A DNA stretch of 64,000 nt from Raphanus sativus. Lineage: Eukaryota > Streptophyta > Magnoliopsida > Brassicales > Brassicaceae. Positions 1 to 14,939 of this stretch are shown here, piece by piece. The notes under the pieces were generated by a model. That model worked only from the letters and a program-made list of their open reading frames with translations. It had not been told where the DNA came from and did no database searches. Positions within the stretch are counted from its first letter, which is position 1; every line of letters begins with the position of its first letter. The stretch covers positions 25,016,273 to 25,080,272 of the forward strand of contig NC_079513.1 in the NCBI RefSeq assembly GCF_000801105.2, written 5' to 3'. The position numbers and the translations under genes are program-made.

Positions 1-1832
<1,832 letters not shown>

Positions 1833-1935
1833 CCTCTCTCTCTCTATATAGGCTCCTCCTCTCCTCCTTTTCCGCTCTCTTCTCTCTCTAGATTGTTGTC
1901 CCCTTCATCTCTCTCTCTCTCTTCTCCTCCTAGGG
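1833..1935 (+). promoter_or_regulatory. Exportin-1 core promoter and CT-rich leader
   Basis: A TATA-like element (CTATATAGGC, 1844-1853) sits inside a long pyrimidine-rich tract dominated by CTCTCT, about 155 bases before the ATG at 2006. Such tracts are common in plant core promoters and leaders of broadly expressed genes. The transcription start is inferred, not seen. Confidence 0.5.
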
Positions 1936-2005
1936 TTTTCTTCTCACACACTCACTGTTAACAGTCGAAACATTCTACTCCAGACTTCGCACATCTCTCC
2001 CCGCC

Positions 2006-5000
2006 ATGGCGGCCGAGAAGCTAAGAGACTTGAGCCAGCCGATTGACGTCGCCGTGCTCGACGCCACCGTTGCCGCCTTCTTCGTCACCGGATCTAAGGA
2101 AGAGGTACTTCAATTTCCTCTGACTCGTCGCTTTTGATGAATGTGTAGCAATAGTTATTCGTGTAGCGTTCTCGATGGGGCTTAAAAAACGAGTTCTATT
2201 TTAGTTGCTCATTAGGTTAGCTGAAAGCGACTTTCGTTCTATTTCGGTTATTGAGATCTCCCTTTGGTAAAACTAAGTCGTTTCCTTACGCCTAATCTGT
2301 GTTCTCGTGATTCTTTTGGTGGCTGATTGAGTCTATGGGACTTAGCATAAGCTGAATAAACACTGAATTAATCTGTCATTGCTTCCCTATACATGTACAG
2401 AGAGCGGCTGCCGATCAGATTTTGCGGGATTTGCAAGCGAATCCTGAGATGTGGCTTCAAGTTGTACACATTCTTCAGAACACAAAGAGCATGGATACCA
2501 AGTTCTTTGCCCTTCAGGTAAGAATTGTATTATGCTCCCTTTCTGGCCTTCCTTACATTAGCTATCCTTTGCGTAATGCTATATGATGTTACTTTTGACG
2601 GATGTAATGCAATGTTTTATGTTGTATACCAAACATTATAAAGATCGGTTGCGAACAATTAAGTTGTTAGGCTCTAGCATCTGTTGATTATAGCATTTTT
2701 TTCTTCTAGGATATGAAATTAACTCTCTGGATGTTAGTTTTTAGCCGATCAGTGAGTACTATGCATTAACCTAAGCTATTTATTTTAGAGAAAAGTTGGC
2801 ATAGAAATACGGTTATTTAGAATGGTTATTGCTTGAAAAAATCTTTGGCATATTTTTATGTTCTAATAGAAGTATAGTTCTGTTAATTTTAACTGTACTT
2901 TTAAGATACGTGACGAAGAAATATCATTTTGGGATTGGCTCTCAGGTTCTAGAAGGTGTTATAAAGTACAGATGGAATGCACTACCTGTTGAACAACGAG
3001 ATGGAATGAAAAATTACATCTCGGAGGTCATTGTGCAGGTATATATACTTCTGGAGGCCTTGGGGGTGTTCTCTGGATTAAACTTTTGGAAGCTATGCTA
3101 ACAATGATATTGCCTTGCAGCTCTCCAGTAATGAAGCATCTTTCAGATCGGAAAGGCTCTATGTCAACAAGCTCAATGTTATCTTGGTTCAGGTATCTGC
3201 AGCACTGCCTACTAATATCCATTGCATTTGCGTTAGTTGTTTTTGTCAATTTCGTTTATGCTTACAACCGCTGGCTCATCCCACCCCGTTGGCCTTTTTA
3301 ATATTCTGGCATAACATGTATTGTGATACATTCACAGATAGTGAAGCATGATTGGCCGGCAAAGTGGACAAGTTTCATTCCCGATCTAGTTGCGGCTGCT
3401 AAAACTAGCGAAACTATCTGCGAAAATTGCATGATCATTTTGAAAGTAAGAATACTTACATGATTCTTTAATCAGTTTCTCACTGGAAACAATAACACGT
3501 CTTTCTTTGTCAGCTCCTAAGCGAAGAGGTTTTTGATTTCTCAAGAGGAGAAATGACTCAGCAAAAGATTAAAGAGCTGAAACAATCTCTAAACAGGTAT
3601 GCCAGACTTTCTGAGAATATTATATTTAGTCTTGTGAAATATTAGTTCTTCAAACTCTATTAAGTATCTTGAATATGTAACTTAAGTGACGTTGGATCTA
3701 TCATTTTTGTTTATCTATGGTGTTTTTTTATGTGCAGCGAGTTTAAACTCATTCACGAGTTATGCCTCTATGTCCTCTCAGCTTCACAAAGACAGGATCT
3801 TATACGTTCAACACTCTCTGCTTTGCATGCCTATCTTTCATGGATTCCGTTGGGCTATATTTTTGAGTCTCCTTTGGTAATAGACTTTAATCAAAGAGAG
3901 ATTGATGCTGATAGATTTAAAATAAGATAGATAGTGATATTGATTGGCACCACAATTATGTTTTCTGATATCTGTTCCGGCGTTTACAGCTTGAGACCCT
4001 CCTTAAGTTCTTTCCTATACCAGCATATAGGAATCTCACGCTTCAATGTCTGACCGAGGTACTTGATAATTATTTTGTTCTGCTTTCTTATTGCCAATTG
4101 AATGCGTCATTTAATTTTCTGTTGGCTTGAACTTTGTCTGACAGGTTGCCGCTCTCAACTTCGGAGACTTTTACAATGTCCAATATGTGAAGATGTACAC
4201 CATATTTATAGGGCAGCTGCAGGTATATTAGTTATCTTCTTGTGCTGCTTCTATTTGTATTATCATATTTTTACATGTTCTTCCATTAAACCCTGATCAA
4301 TAAACTACATTCCGATTCTTCTAATTTCGTTTTTGTGAGTGAATGTAGCAATTTGGTCTACTCCATGCTTGTGTTGGCTTCTTGCCTGATGATCTACACT
4401 TTTTCATGTTTGCAGACCATTCTTTCACCGGGCACAACCATCCCTGAGGCATATTCAAACGGAAGTGGTGAAGAACAAGTAAGTATTTTTGTGCCTTTGG
4501 TTTTGAGGCAACCCTTTGATTTGAATAACTTATCAAGGCAAGGTTATGACTCTGTGTTTCTTATGTCACCTTTAGGCATTTATCCAGAACTTGGCCCTTT
4601 TTTTCACTTCGTTTTTCAAGGTAAATCTTATTCTTTGTTCGAGTTGGAAATCTAGTCTTTTGGTTACTGGAATTCTGGTTTGCGTTTTAATGCTTCCAGC
4701 ACTCATCATCATCTATTTCTTAACTATTTTTTTTGTGCAACTATTATTTTTATGCAGTTTCATATACGAGTCTTGGAATCTGCGCCAGATACTGTCGCCT
4801 TATTACTTACGGGTCTCGAATATCTCATCAATATATCATATGTCGATGACACTGAAGTCTTTAAGGTATGTAAATTGCTGTTAATACAGTTGTGTATTTT
4901 ATTTTCCCCTTAGTAATTGTTTTATGCGCTTTACCTGCCATCTGAAAATGAGAATTTTTGCTTGCGTGTGGATTGAGCAGGTTTGTTTGGACTACTGGAA

Positions 5001-8000
5001 CACGTTGGTTTTGGAGCTGTTTGATGCACATCATAATTCTGATAACCCTGCAGCAAGTGTAAACCTGATGAGATTGCAGGTAATATGGATTCCTTAGACT
5101 AATACGGATAAAAAAAAATTATATTCGTAAGATTGAAGGGTTGATAGTATAGTTGTATATAGTATTAGTTGGACTGTCTTTGCTTAATTTGGGTTACTAC
5201 CTTTGATTTGCATATTCCCAGATGCCTCAAGTCCTGCAACGGCGTCAACTTTATTCTAACCCAATGTCCAAATTAAGAGGGTTAATGATCAGCCGCATGG
5301 CGAAGCCTGAAGAAGTGCTTATTGTTGAAGATGAAAATGGGAATATCGTCCGTGAAACTATGAAGGACAATGATGTTCTTGTCCAGTACAAGGTACTGAA
5401 TTCATGTCCATTTCATTTAGGTTAGATATATAATTCATTGAAATATTTCTAATTCAAACTCCTTGGTTATCCTTTTTGATGTATTACCCATTTTTATTTT
5501 TCTAAAATTGCAGATAATGCGGGAGACATTAATCTATCTCTCACACCTTGATCATGATGATACTGAAAAGCAGGTACAGTGTGACCTTGATATAATGGTG
5601 TGTGCACATTGATTTGTGAAATGTTGAGGATTAACAGCTGGGGAGATGGGTGTTTACGGATGAGATTTTCTTTAGTAGTATCCCAAATTTAGAAGCTTTA
5701 ACATTGACATGTTGTTAGCTATGAGTTTTTATGGTAGCTGTCTTTTAGTCTGTTTCATGCTGTTATGCTGAAGTGAACATCTGATTGTCCCTTTAAAAGA
5801 TGTTGAGGAAGCTAAACAAACAATTAAGCGGGGAGGAATGGGCATGGAACAATTTGAATACACTATGCTGGGCTATTGGGTCTATTTCTGGATCTATGGC
5901 AGAAGATCAGGTAAATTTTGTTACTAGAGCTCAGACTGTGTCCTTTTTCCTTTTCACATAAATGGAAGTGTTGATACAGTTCGTTTCCATCTATTTGCTA
6001 GTGTACCTTAATTTCCTTGAAGATATCTTATTCAAAAAGATTGGCAGTTTGAAATTTATTCTTAATTATTTTCTCTCATTGCCCCCACACATTTCATGAC
6101 TGCACGGTGTTCAACCTTTTGGTTCTGTGCCAACGGATGATTTGAGTTCCATTTTTTTTCTTTTCTCAGGAAAATAGATTTTTGGTCATGGTCATTCGAG
6201 ATTTGTTAAATTTATGCGAGATTACCAAAGGAAAAGACAATAAAGCTGTCATTGCTAGCAACATTATGTAAGTTTGATCCTTCGTATTCTGCTGAATTTC
6301 TTCCTGGTTGTTGAACTTCTGTTTTGTAGTATATTCTATTTCTCTCAAGGCCACACTAAATTTGTACATACTTAACTGCAGGTATGTAGTTGGTCAGTAT
6401 CCAAGGTTTTTAAGGGCCCATTGGAAGTTTCTGAAGACAGTTGTGAATAAGCTGTTTGAGTTTATGCATGAGACGCATCCTGGTGTTCAGGTACCGCTCC
6501 CAAACTCTAGATATCCTGAGATGTTCATAGGTTCGTATTAATAATGTATTATTAGCTGTTAAAGTACGAGAATAAGGTTTATATAAGCTCTTGAATGCTC
6601 ATCTGCTCAAGCTAGCATCTGACTCTTTTTTAGTCCGAGTGTTCTTTCATAAGATTTGCACCTTTCTAAGTACAGATGCCTAATACTTACGTTTACTTTT
6701 CAGGACATGGCCTGTGATACATTTTTGAAAATAGTTCAGAAGTGCAAACGTAAATTTGTTATTGTTCAGGTTTGTATCATTATGTTCTATCCACCTTTCT
6801 TATCCTTCCATTGTCTTCCGGATGAGCTCCTAGTTATATAGTTCACTGTGCTTCCAGGTTGGAGAGAGGGAACCATTTGTATCTGAACTTCTATCTGGCC
6901 TTGCAGCAACTGTTCAAGATCTTGAGCCTCATCAAATTCACTCATTTTATGAATCTGTAAGTTTTCCAGATGTGGTTTTAGTTTGCCAGTCAGAGTTATA
7001 TCTGTGTTGGGATTTCATGGTTTTTCTGTCTCCAGGTTGGTACTATGATCCATGCAGAATCAGATCCGCTGAAGAGAGATGAATATCTACAGAGGTTGAT
7101 GGAACTCCCAAACGAGGTACGTTAATTAAAAATGTGTCTGCTAAACTTTTGTACATAGTTGGCTAAAAATGTTCTGTTTTACAATATAGAAATGGGCAGA
7201 AATCATAGGACAGGCACGCCATAGTGTAGAATTTCTCAAGGATCCAGGTGTGATACGTACAGTGCTTAATATTCTACAGGTCTGATTTCTTACCTATTCC
7301 TCAGAATGCATTATTATATCAAATCATGTGATCTTAATAGTCGAGTTTGTGTATATGCTGGTGTTTAGATAAATGATTTTACTGCAGGGTATAACTATTT
7401 ACATGTGTTTACCATGCAGACGAACACTAGTGCTGCTACTTCACTAGGAACGGACTTCTTATCCCAAATTTCCTTGATATTTCTGGATATGCTCAACGTA
7501 TACAGGTATATCCATCATTCTAGTCTTTTAATAGTTGACGTATCTTTCTTGCGTTGTTTTAGTTGAGAGGCTCACAGAGCTATTTCCATGTGTTTTTATG
7601 TGTTATTTTCTCCATGGCTGCACCAGAATGTACAGTGAGCTTGTGTCAACCAGCATTACTGATGGGGGCCCATATGCGTCCAAGACATCTTTTGTAAAAC
7701 TCTTAAGGTTTGTTTTGTTGTTTTCGTCAGATACACAAGGTTCTTAATGCCCACTATTTGACAAACTGGAATAACTATATATTGTAATGCTTTGCTGTAC
7801 AGATCTGTTAAGAGGGAGACCCTTAAGCTGATAGAAACCTTCTTAGACAAAGCCGAAGACCAACCGCACATAGGGAAACAATTTGTGTCTCCAATGATGG
7901 AATATGTACTTGCTGACTATGCGAGGAATGTGCCTGATGCTAGGGAATCAGAAGTTCTTTCACTTTTCGCAACGATCATAAACAAGTATGCCTCTGATTT

Positions 8001-9581
8001 GATGATGTGTGCCGTAGTAATCCAGATTGTGTACCATCTACTAACTAGTTCCAGATTGTTGTCTTCCTAATCATCATATTATCCATGCATAAATTCAAAA
8101 CTTACTGCTAGATTTGATTCGGAACTTTACTTCTCTTGAAACTGGCATGATTTTGATTTGTTCTTTCAGGTACAAGGCAACAATGTTAGATGACGTACCA
8201 AACATATTTGAAGCTGTTTTCCAGTGTACATTGGAGGTAATATAACTTTGGGACTGTGTTTTTTGTTGCTCACGTTACAGCTGTTAATATAAACGAGGAG
8301 ACTTGGCATTTTCATTGTTGTAAAGGAAAATGCTTCGTATACTATTTTGACACTTTTCGTTTTTTTTTTCCTTTCCATCCTTCTGCAGATGATAACTAAG
8401 AACTTCGAAGATTATCCGGAACACCGCCTCAAGTTTTTCTCGTTACTCCGTGCTATAGCTACATTTTGTTTCCCTGCCTTGATAAAGTTGTCAAGTCAGG
8501 TTGGTGGAGCTAATGGCCTTATTTCTAAGTCTCGTCTCATTATTCAGATATTTTCCTTACTGTTCTGTCATTTTTTTGCATCAGCAACTGAAGCTAGTTA
8601 TGGATTCAATTATCTGGGCATTTAGACATACTGAGAGAAATATCGCTGAAACTGGGCTTAATCTTTTGCTTGAGATGCTAAAGAACTTTCAGGTTTGGTG
8701 TTCGTTTCCCTTGTTTTAGCTCTTCTGTTGTTGTGGGTACCTGGTCTTAACATTTGCCTCTGATTGTGGCAGCAATCTGCGTTTAGTAATCAATTCTTCC
8801 GGTCATACTTCATACAAATCGAGCAAGAAATATTTGCTGTGCTGACTGATACCTTTCACAAGCCTGGCTTTAAGCTGCATGTGTTGGTACTGCAGCATTT
8901 ATTTTGCCTGGTAAAACCGTCTCTCCTCTCCTCTCCCATCTTATCTTTATTGTTGGCCTTGAGTATATGCTTTGGTTCTATACGCTTAGACGTCTCTGTT
9001 GATTATAAATTTCAGGTTGAGAGCGGTGCTTTGACGGAACCTTTGTGGGACACCGCAACCGTACCTTACCCGTATCCGAACAACGCTGCATTTGTTCGTG
9101 AATACACCATTAAGCTATTGAGCTCTTCATTCCCCAACATGACTGCAGCAGAGGTAAGTACAAACATTTTTTAAACCGTCACAGTTCACATTCCTCATCG
9201 TTTTTTGTTTGTTCAAAGATTCCTCTTGTTTGTTTCTCAAAGTCTGATAATGAATATCAATTAATAATATACAGGTCACACAATTTGTGAATGGACTCTA
9301 CGAGTCGAGAAATGACCCGTCTGAATTCAAGAAAAACATTCGGGACTTCCTTGTACAGTCCAAGGAATTTTCTGCTCAGGTTATTACTAATTCATTTCAT
9401 TCATTCAATTGCTCCTAAAGAACTCGAGACTAATTTGTTGAAATCCAACAACTTTCAGGATAACAAAGACCTCTACGCTGAGGAAGCAGCTGCGCAGAGA
9501 GAGCAAGAGCGTCAAAGAATGCTTTCGATTCCTGGGCTTGTTGCTCCTAATGAGATTCAAGACGAGATGGTGGACTCCTAA
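2006..9581 (+). CDS. XPO1A: Exportin-1 / CRM1 nuclear export receptor
   Basis: This is the karyopherin-beta that binds leucine-rich nuclear export signals together with Ran-GTP and carries cargo through nuclear pores. I assembled 32 exons with GT-AG borders: 2006-2104, 2401-2517, 2946-3038, 3121-3192, 3338-3445, 3514-3596, 3738-3876, 3990-4058, 4145-4222, 4416-4478, 4576-4620, 4758-4865, 4981-5079, 5222-5392, 5514-5573, 5800-5910, 6170-6267, 6382-6490, 6704-6769, 6858-6956, 7036-7116, 7190-7279, 7420-7505, 7627-7707, 7803-7985, 8170-8236, 8389-8499, 8585-8692, 8773-8910, 9016-9153, 9275-9379, 9459-9581. They sum to 3198 nt, 1065 residues, one open frame. The N-terminal importin-beta region, the Xpo1 region and the C-terminal HEAT repeats are present. 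The groove cysteine targeted by leptomycin is kept in [12 protein letters not shown] (about residue 491). From memory the Arabidopsis protein is 1075 residues; the ten missing ones lie at the exon 13/14 junction. XPO1A rather than XPO1B is inferred from synteny. Confidence 0.96.
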
Positions 9582-10339
9582 AGTAAAGCTGGCAACAAAG
9601 AAGAAAGTTTTTTGTAGGTTTTGGAATGAGTAAAGAGTTGAGGAGAGGTTTTATCTGTGCTGCCATTTTTGCCTTTTTAATTTGATTTTGAGAATTGGAA
9701 AAGCAAGAAAACAGAGATATATGCGGGTATATTAGTGGCTTGTTTGGTTGATTAATTGGTGTTTAATGTAGATTTTAAACATGGTTGGCTCATTTTAGCG
9801 TCACTATTAAGACCTTTGGTCGGGGTGCTTTTGTTACAGATTCGAGTGATTCGTGTTTTAGGTGCAAGAACGTTTAACTCTATAATTGCTACCATTAATA
9901 GAATGTTGTTCCTTTCCTTGTTTTGTCCATAACTCGATTTAATTTAAAAAATGTTAACAGCATCCAACAATCCTTTGAAATAATTTTCTTGGTTGAGATA
10001 AATTTTTCATACTCTCAATGGAAGTGTTCTTTCTATTTGATCATGTACAAGAGCCCGTTAAAACGCCCAGAGCCGACATTAGACCTCATCTAGGACCACA
10101 CTTCACGCTCTATAACTTTAAATATTTTAAGTCTTTGATTTGACACATCAACCTTATAATAAAAAAGTCCACTTACACAAAACAGAAACCTTCATAATGA
10201 CTAATATATAGTGAAAGATCAAGATCCAAGAATGTCTCCTCTCATAGAACAAACATTATATTCCATCACAGTTTTCAAAGTTTTATCATGTTTTTTTTGA
10301 GCAAAAAGCTTTATCATGTTTAAATTGTAGGCATAAAAT
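9582..10339. other. 3' spacer between convergent genes
   Basis: This AT-rich stretch lies between the exportin-1 stop and the convergent end of the PP4R2-like gene and must contain both 3' UTRs. No open frame, RNA gene or repeat was recognised. Confidence 0.5.
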
Positions 10340-12775
10340 TCAAGGCAACCGTGGGTCTCCCTCCTCTGCAGCCATTGGATCTGATGATGGTTTTGCAGCA
10401 GCTACAGAAGAAAATTGACAAAAATCAATATGATAAACAAAACATGTCCAAGAATACTTATTTAAAACGAATAGAAGAACGATAACCAACAAAATCAGGT
10501 ACTTAACTGATTTCGCTTGATGTCTCACTCTCACTGGCCGTCGTTGTCGTCATTGTCTCTGATGGTTCATCGATTGTTTCCATGTCAATAGTCATTGCGT
10601 CATCAACATCTGCTTCTTCTTCTACCTCTGTCATTATCTCATCCTTGTCACCTCCCACCACTGCTTCAATTCCATTTGGCTGTGTCCCCTTTGCTGCAGC
10701 CGTTTCTGTGTCTTCCGTTGCTGCGTTTGTTTCTTCAGAGGTTTGTGATTGCGGTTCCGTACTGATGGATAGCATAGAAGTAACCAACAGATTCTGCAAA
10801 AGAATCAGAAAAGCTTCCACATTATCAATGAAGATAATATTATAAGTATAACATCACAAAGGTAATGATTTCAAATTTGAACCTTTTCTAATGCAAGAGC
10901 AAGCTTTGAGAGCTTTGGGTAGATGCTCCTTGCAGCCAAAAGGATCTGTTGAACACAAATAAATCAACATGCTGCGTGGTTATTAACTTCTAAACAAAGA
11001 AGAGAGGACTACTATCATATGATACATGCATGGCAATCATGTTTGAAAATTACAGCTTTGACAAGATTTGCAAATGGCTAGTGTATATCTCCCAGTCTAC
11101 AAAGATGCGTTTAAACCCGTAAATATAGAAACAATCCTGTTATATCATAAGTTCAAAGAACTAAGTTGGTTTAGGATTCGATGAGGATGGAGGGCAACAG
11201 AGTGAAGTATTGAGTCAACTGATTCTTTGTCTTTACAATACCATGCAAGCGACTTTGTTTTATTAAATTATGCCTAGCTAATAAGAACATGGTATCTCCC
11301 ACATTGAAGTAACCACAGTCAGCATACGCACTTACTTACCTCACAGAGTCTCTGCAGTGTAAATGGAGGACCTTCATCGAAACTAAGAAGAGCTGTGAAA
11401 CAATCCAAATACAAGCGAAACAAAATTAACAAAAGGCCACTGGGTAAAAAAAGAGTAAAAAAACTAACAAATGAGTAGATATAGACCTTCATCCAATCGA
11501 CGAACCAGCTCAGGATACGTTTCTCCTAGGGCTTCCTTTTGTTGTTCGTCCTTCATATTTGCCTCAGGATATTCTGACAGAACCTTTACAGCGCACCCAT
11601 ATTGATAGTTAGATATCATGACCATCAGAATTAATGTGGTATGTTATATGTATTTATAAGCACAATGCTGGTATACCTTAACATACCTTCTTCAACCACC
11701 AAGATAGCATTCCCTTTAACTTTTCCCAATCCTGCCTGTAGTATTACAAGGTAATAAAAGTAATCAACAAGAAGCAAAAGTAGCAATACGGAGATGAGAC
11801 CCTAAAACGTATAGTCACAACAATACAAAAACGGTATGGATAAAGAAAAGTACATAACCAAGCATGCGTATTCAGAGAAATTAAAAAAAGGGGTGGCATT
11901 ACCAGAACTTCCCGGTAGATGCAACTGCTTCTAATGTGCCCTTTACTTCGTCCTCAGACAACATTTCTGCTTTCTGCAAAGCTCCTCTGAAAAAAAAAAA
12001 AGATAACTCTGTTTTAGCACAGAAATGAAGTATTACGAAACTAGTCAGTCACTTGACATGAACAAACAAAAATCTGGCAAGAGAACGAACCACAAACACG
12101 AAGGTAATGTCAACAGAAAAAAAAATAGCCTCAGGAGTAAGTTTCCAACACAGGAAAAAAAAGAAGTCAGAAGTTCACATAAAGAGACACCAATGGAAAC
12201 AGAGCATATAAAAAAAAAGAAGTGTGAAGCTATAGAGAAGCAAGAACTCGTGACCTCATCTTGCAATAAACAAGCCTAATGGTGATGCAAATATAAACCT
12301 TAGTGTTATTCCTAAATAAACATACACAAGATCATGCATGATATTCACGCGAGCAGCAGCATTACAAAGCTTAAATCAGATCTAAACTCGTAAGTAAGAC
12401 GTTCCGCAAACCGGAGTAAACCAAGATTCGGAGCCAACATCATCGATTCGAAACTCAGAGATATCCAAGAAACCAAACTCTCACTATATGAACTAATAAG
12501 CATTAATTAACTTAGGGAGACGACGAGGTTGAAGAGCATTCATTCATTCAAGCACACAAATTAGTGGTGGAAACTGACGACGACTGAAGAAAGGAAACAT
12601 ACGGTGGATGCTCTCGAAGTTCGGCGAGGACGACGTGATCCTGGCCTGGAATGCCGTCGACGACGAGAGGAGGAGGATCGACGGATGAAGTGTTGTTGGG
12701 AGCTTCACGATCCGATGATGATGATGATGGCATCTCCGTCGTTTTAGCTTGTTGAGAGTAATCTCCAGGACTCAT
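10340..12775 (-). CDS. PP4R2R: Protein phosphatase 4 regulatory subunit 2-related protein
   Basis: PP4R2 proteins bind the catalytic subunit of Ser/Thr phosphatase 4 and help direct it, mainly in the nucleus and at centrosomes in animals; the plant role is less clear. Eight exons join cleanly: 12603-12775, 11903-11986, 11687-11735, 11487-11583, 11340-11392, 10883-10945, 10508-10793 and 10340-10401, giving 867 nt and 288 residues. The conserved core includes VKGTLEAVASTGKFWQDWEK, then LSWWLKKVLSEYPEA, ETYPELVRRLDEALLSF and FTLQRLCEILLAARSIYPKL. Exon 7 is Glu/Asp/Thr-rich, and the last small exon gives the ending DPMAAEEGDPRLP. The exon 7 donor (GTTAAGT) is read through to an immediate stop if unspliced, so a shorter isoform is possible. 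A dead copy of its 5' end lies at 27.2-27.7 kb. Confidence 0.88.
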
Positions 12776-14939
12776 CGAAGAACACTAAATCCCGATTCCG
12801 TAATTGAAAGTTTTAACGATTTATTTCGCTCCGACCCGACCCGGCCCGAAATCCAATTCGATTCGACCCGATCGATGATGGTCATTGATTGTAATGCTCT
12901 CGTCGGTTTGGTTTATATGAAGACCAAAGGTGATTAAAATTTTATTTTGGGTTAGGTGTCTTTTATCTTCTTTGTCAGCGTCAGAATATTCTTCTCGTCT
13001 ACAGTAGCATTCAAATTATGGGACAGAAATTTGATCCTATACTATTAAAAACACCTTAAGTTCACTCTTTCTCTTCATTTGTCTTTTTTTTTAACTTTCT
13101 CTTTCTCTTCATTTCCCTTCTTATCTCTTTTTAACCTTTCACTAAATATCTAATTATCCATTTTTCTTGTTGTTTTTGCTTATCTAATCTCTCAGTAAAA
13201 ATCAAATCTTTATAAAGGATCCAAAAAAAAGTTGAACAAAAGATGTATCTTTTAGAATTACAAAACTAGCCACAAACGGTTCAGTCAAACTGTAAAAAAA
13301 CATGTGCTGACAGAAAAAAGGACCCATGTTTCTCTCGTAAATAAACCATAATTTTATTTGTATGTTAAAGAAAAGAGACTCATCTTGTAGCTCAAAAAAA
13401 AAAGAAAACTCATCTTTAATGTAATGATAGCGACGTTTTTAATCGATCAATACTAGAGGGCATATTTTATGAGTGTGGCCGCCTGCTTCTTTTCGCCTTG
13501 ATATAGAATACTGAATATTTGATTCTAGTTTGCTAGGGTGTTGTTCAAAAAAAAAAAAAAAAGTTTGCTAGGGTATGTATGATGACCTATATGTTTCAGT
13601 GTTTCTCTCTCATTTGTATAGTCACGGTATATATTATAATTCTCCTTCTCTCTATATATATTATAATTGTAAAATATAAGACTTGTGTTGTTTTAAATTT
13701 ATATTTCGAATTAATTATAATTTAGGTTGGTTGTTCAGTTGAAAACTGTGTCGAAATTAACATATTATGATCAAATATGATCAAATTTTGAAATCATTTA
13801 GGAAAATCTAAAACAGATTAGGTTTTGTTCGCGAGGTATAACCAGTGGTGGATTTAGAGATAATCCAGAATTATAAACACAGTTTGATATCTTTATAAAC
13901 TTGAAGTTTCAACAAGAAATATTAAATTGGTGTACAATAACTTTTAAAATCTATGATGGGCAGCTACCCCTACTGTGTACATAAATTCGCCAGTGGGTTT
14001 GACTGATCACCAGAAAAGAGAGTTCATTAGTCTCTAATTAAGATGTTTTATTTGTTAGGGCTCTAAATCTCTAGTAGGTTTCAACTGAATCATTTAACAG
14101 GCTACTAATTACACAAATTCAAAACAAATAACTCATGGAAATTGTTGCATTTAGTCTATAACTAGGATTTTAGGCCAGTGAATCATGTATAAACACTTAC
14201 GTAACTTACGTTCGTGACAATTCTATAACGTTTAAAGTTCCCAAATAGAGGATGTTACTTGTTACCTGCTTCAACTTGCTGGCTTATTATTACGGTTTTA
14301 AACGGTTGAATTTGTAATTTGTTTTATGATATTTAATTGTCGACATACGAAGCATTTTTTCTGTTTTCTAAACAAGTCAATATGTTTTAGGGAAATTATC
14401 TTTCGCTGTTAACAGATAAAATTATGTTGAATAGATAAGAATGTGAAGCATAATTTAAAATTACGAGTTATTGCCTACAAAAAGAAAACAGGAGTTCAGT
14501 CAAACAAAAAACAATAACAAACTGATCCGAAAGGAAACACAAAGGGGGTTCGATGGGGCTATCTTTACTCTTTACAGTAACCACTGAATTTTGCTAAGAC
14601 CCGCAAAAATAAGTTTAACTTTAAATTGTTATTAAATTTATTATACAGGATTAATCAGGTAAGCTAAGAGGAACAGATTCATCACTCTGTGTATCATACA
14701 TATTACATAAATAGACACTTGATATCTATGAATAGCTGAATACCAATCAGTCAACAACCGTAAAACTTGTTTGAATAGATAATACTATTTTATGGGTGTT
14801 CAATTCATATTTTAATATATATATAGTCTCATGGCACTGGTATTTAAGAAGTTAAAAGAAAATAACTGTTTTGTTTAGGGTTTAGTATATTAATTTTATG
14901 AAATTAGGATTGGAGATTTGAATATAGATAGTTTTAGAA
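12776..14939. other. Spacer upstream of PP4R2-like gene
   Basis: About 250 bases next to the PP4R2 start must include its promoter; this stretch is also present in the duplicate at 27.47-27.74 kb. Beyond that the DNA is AT-rich without coding signal. A Helitron-type 5' end motif (CTATACTATTAAAA) occurs near 13036, but I found no matching 3' end, so I did not call an element there. Confidence 0.45.

Noticed and set aside
13036..13100. A third Helitron starting with CTATACTATTAAAA
   Set aside because: No hairpin plus CTAG end was found downstream, so only an end-like motif is present.
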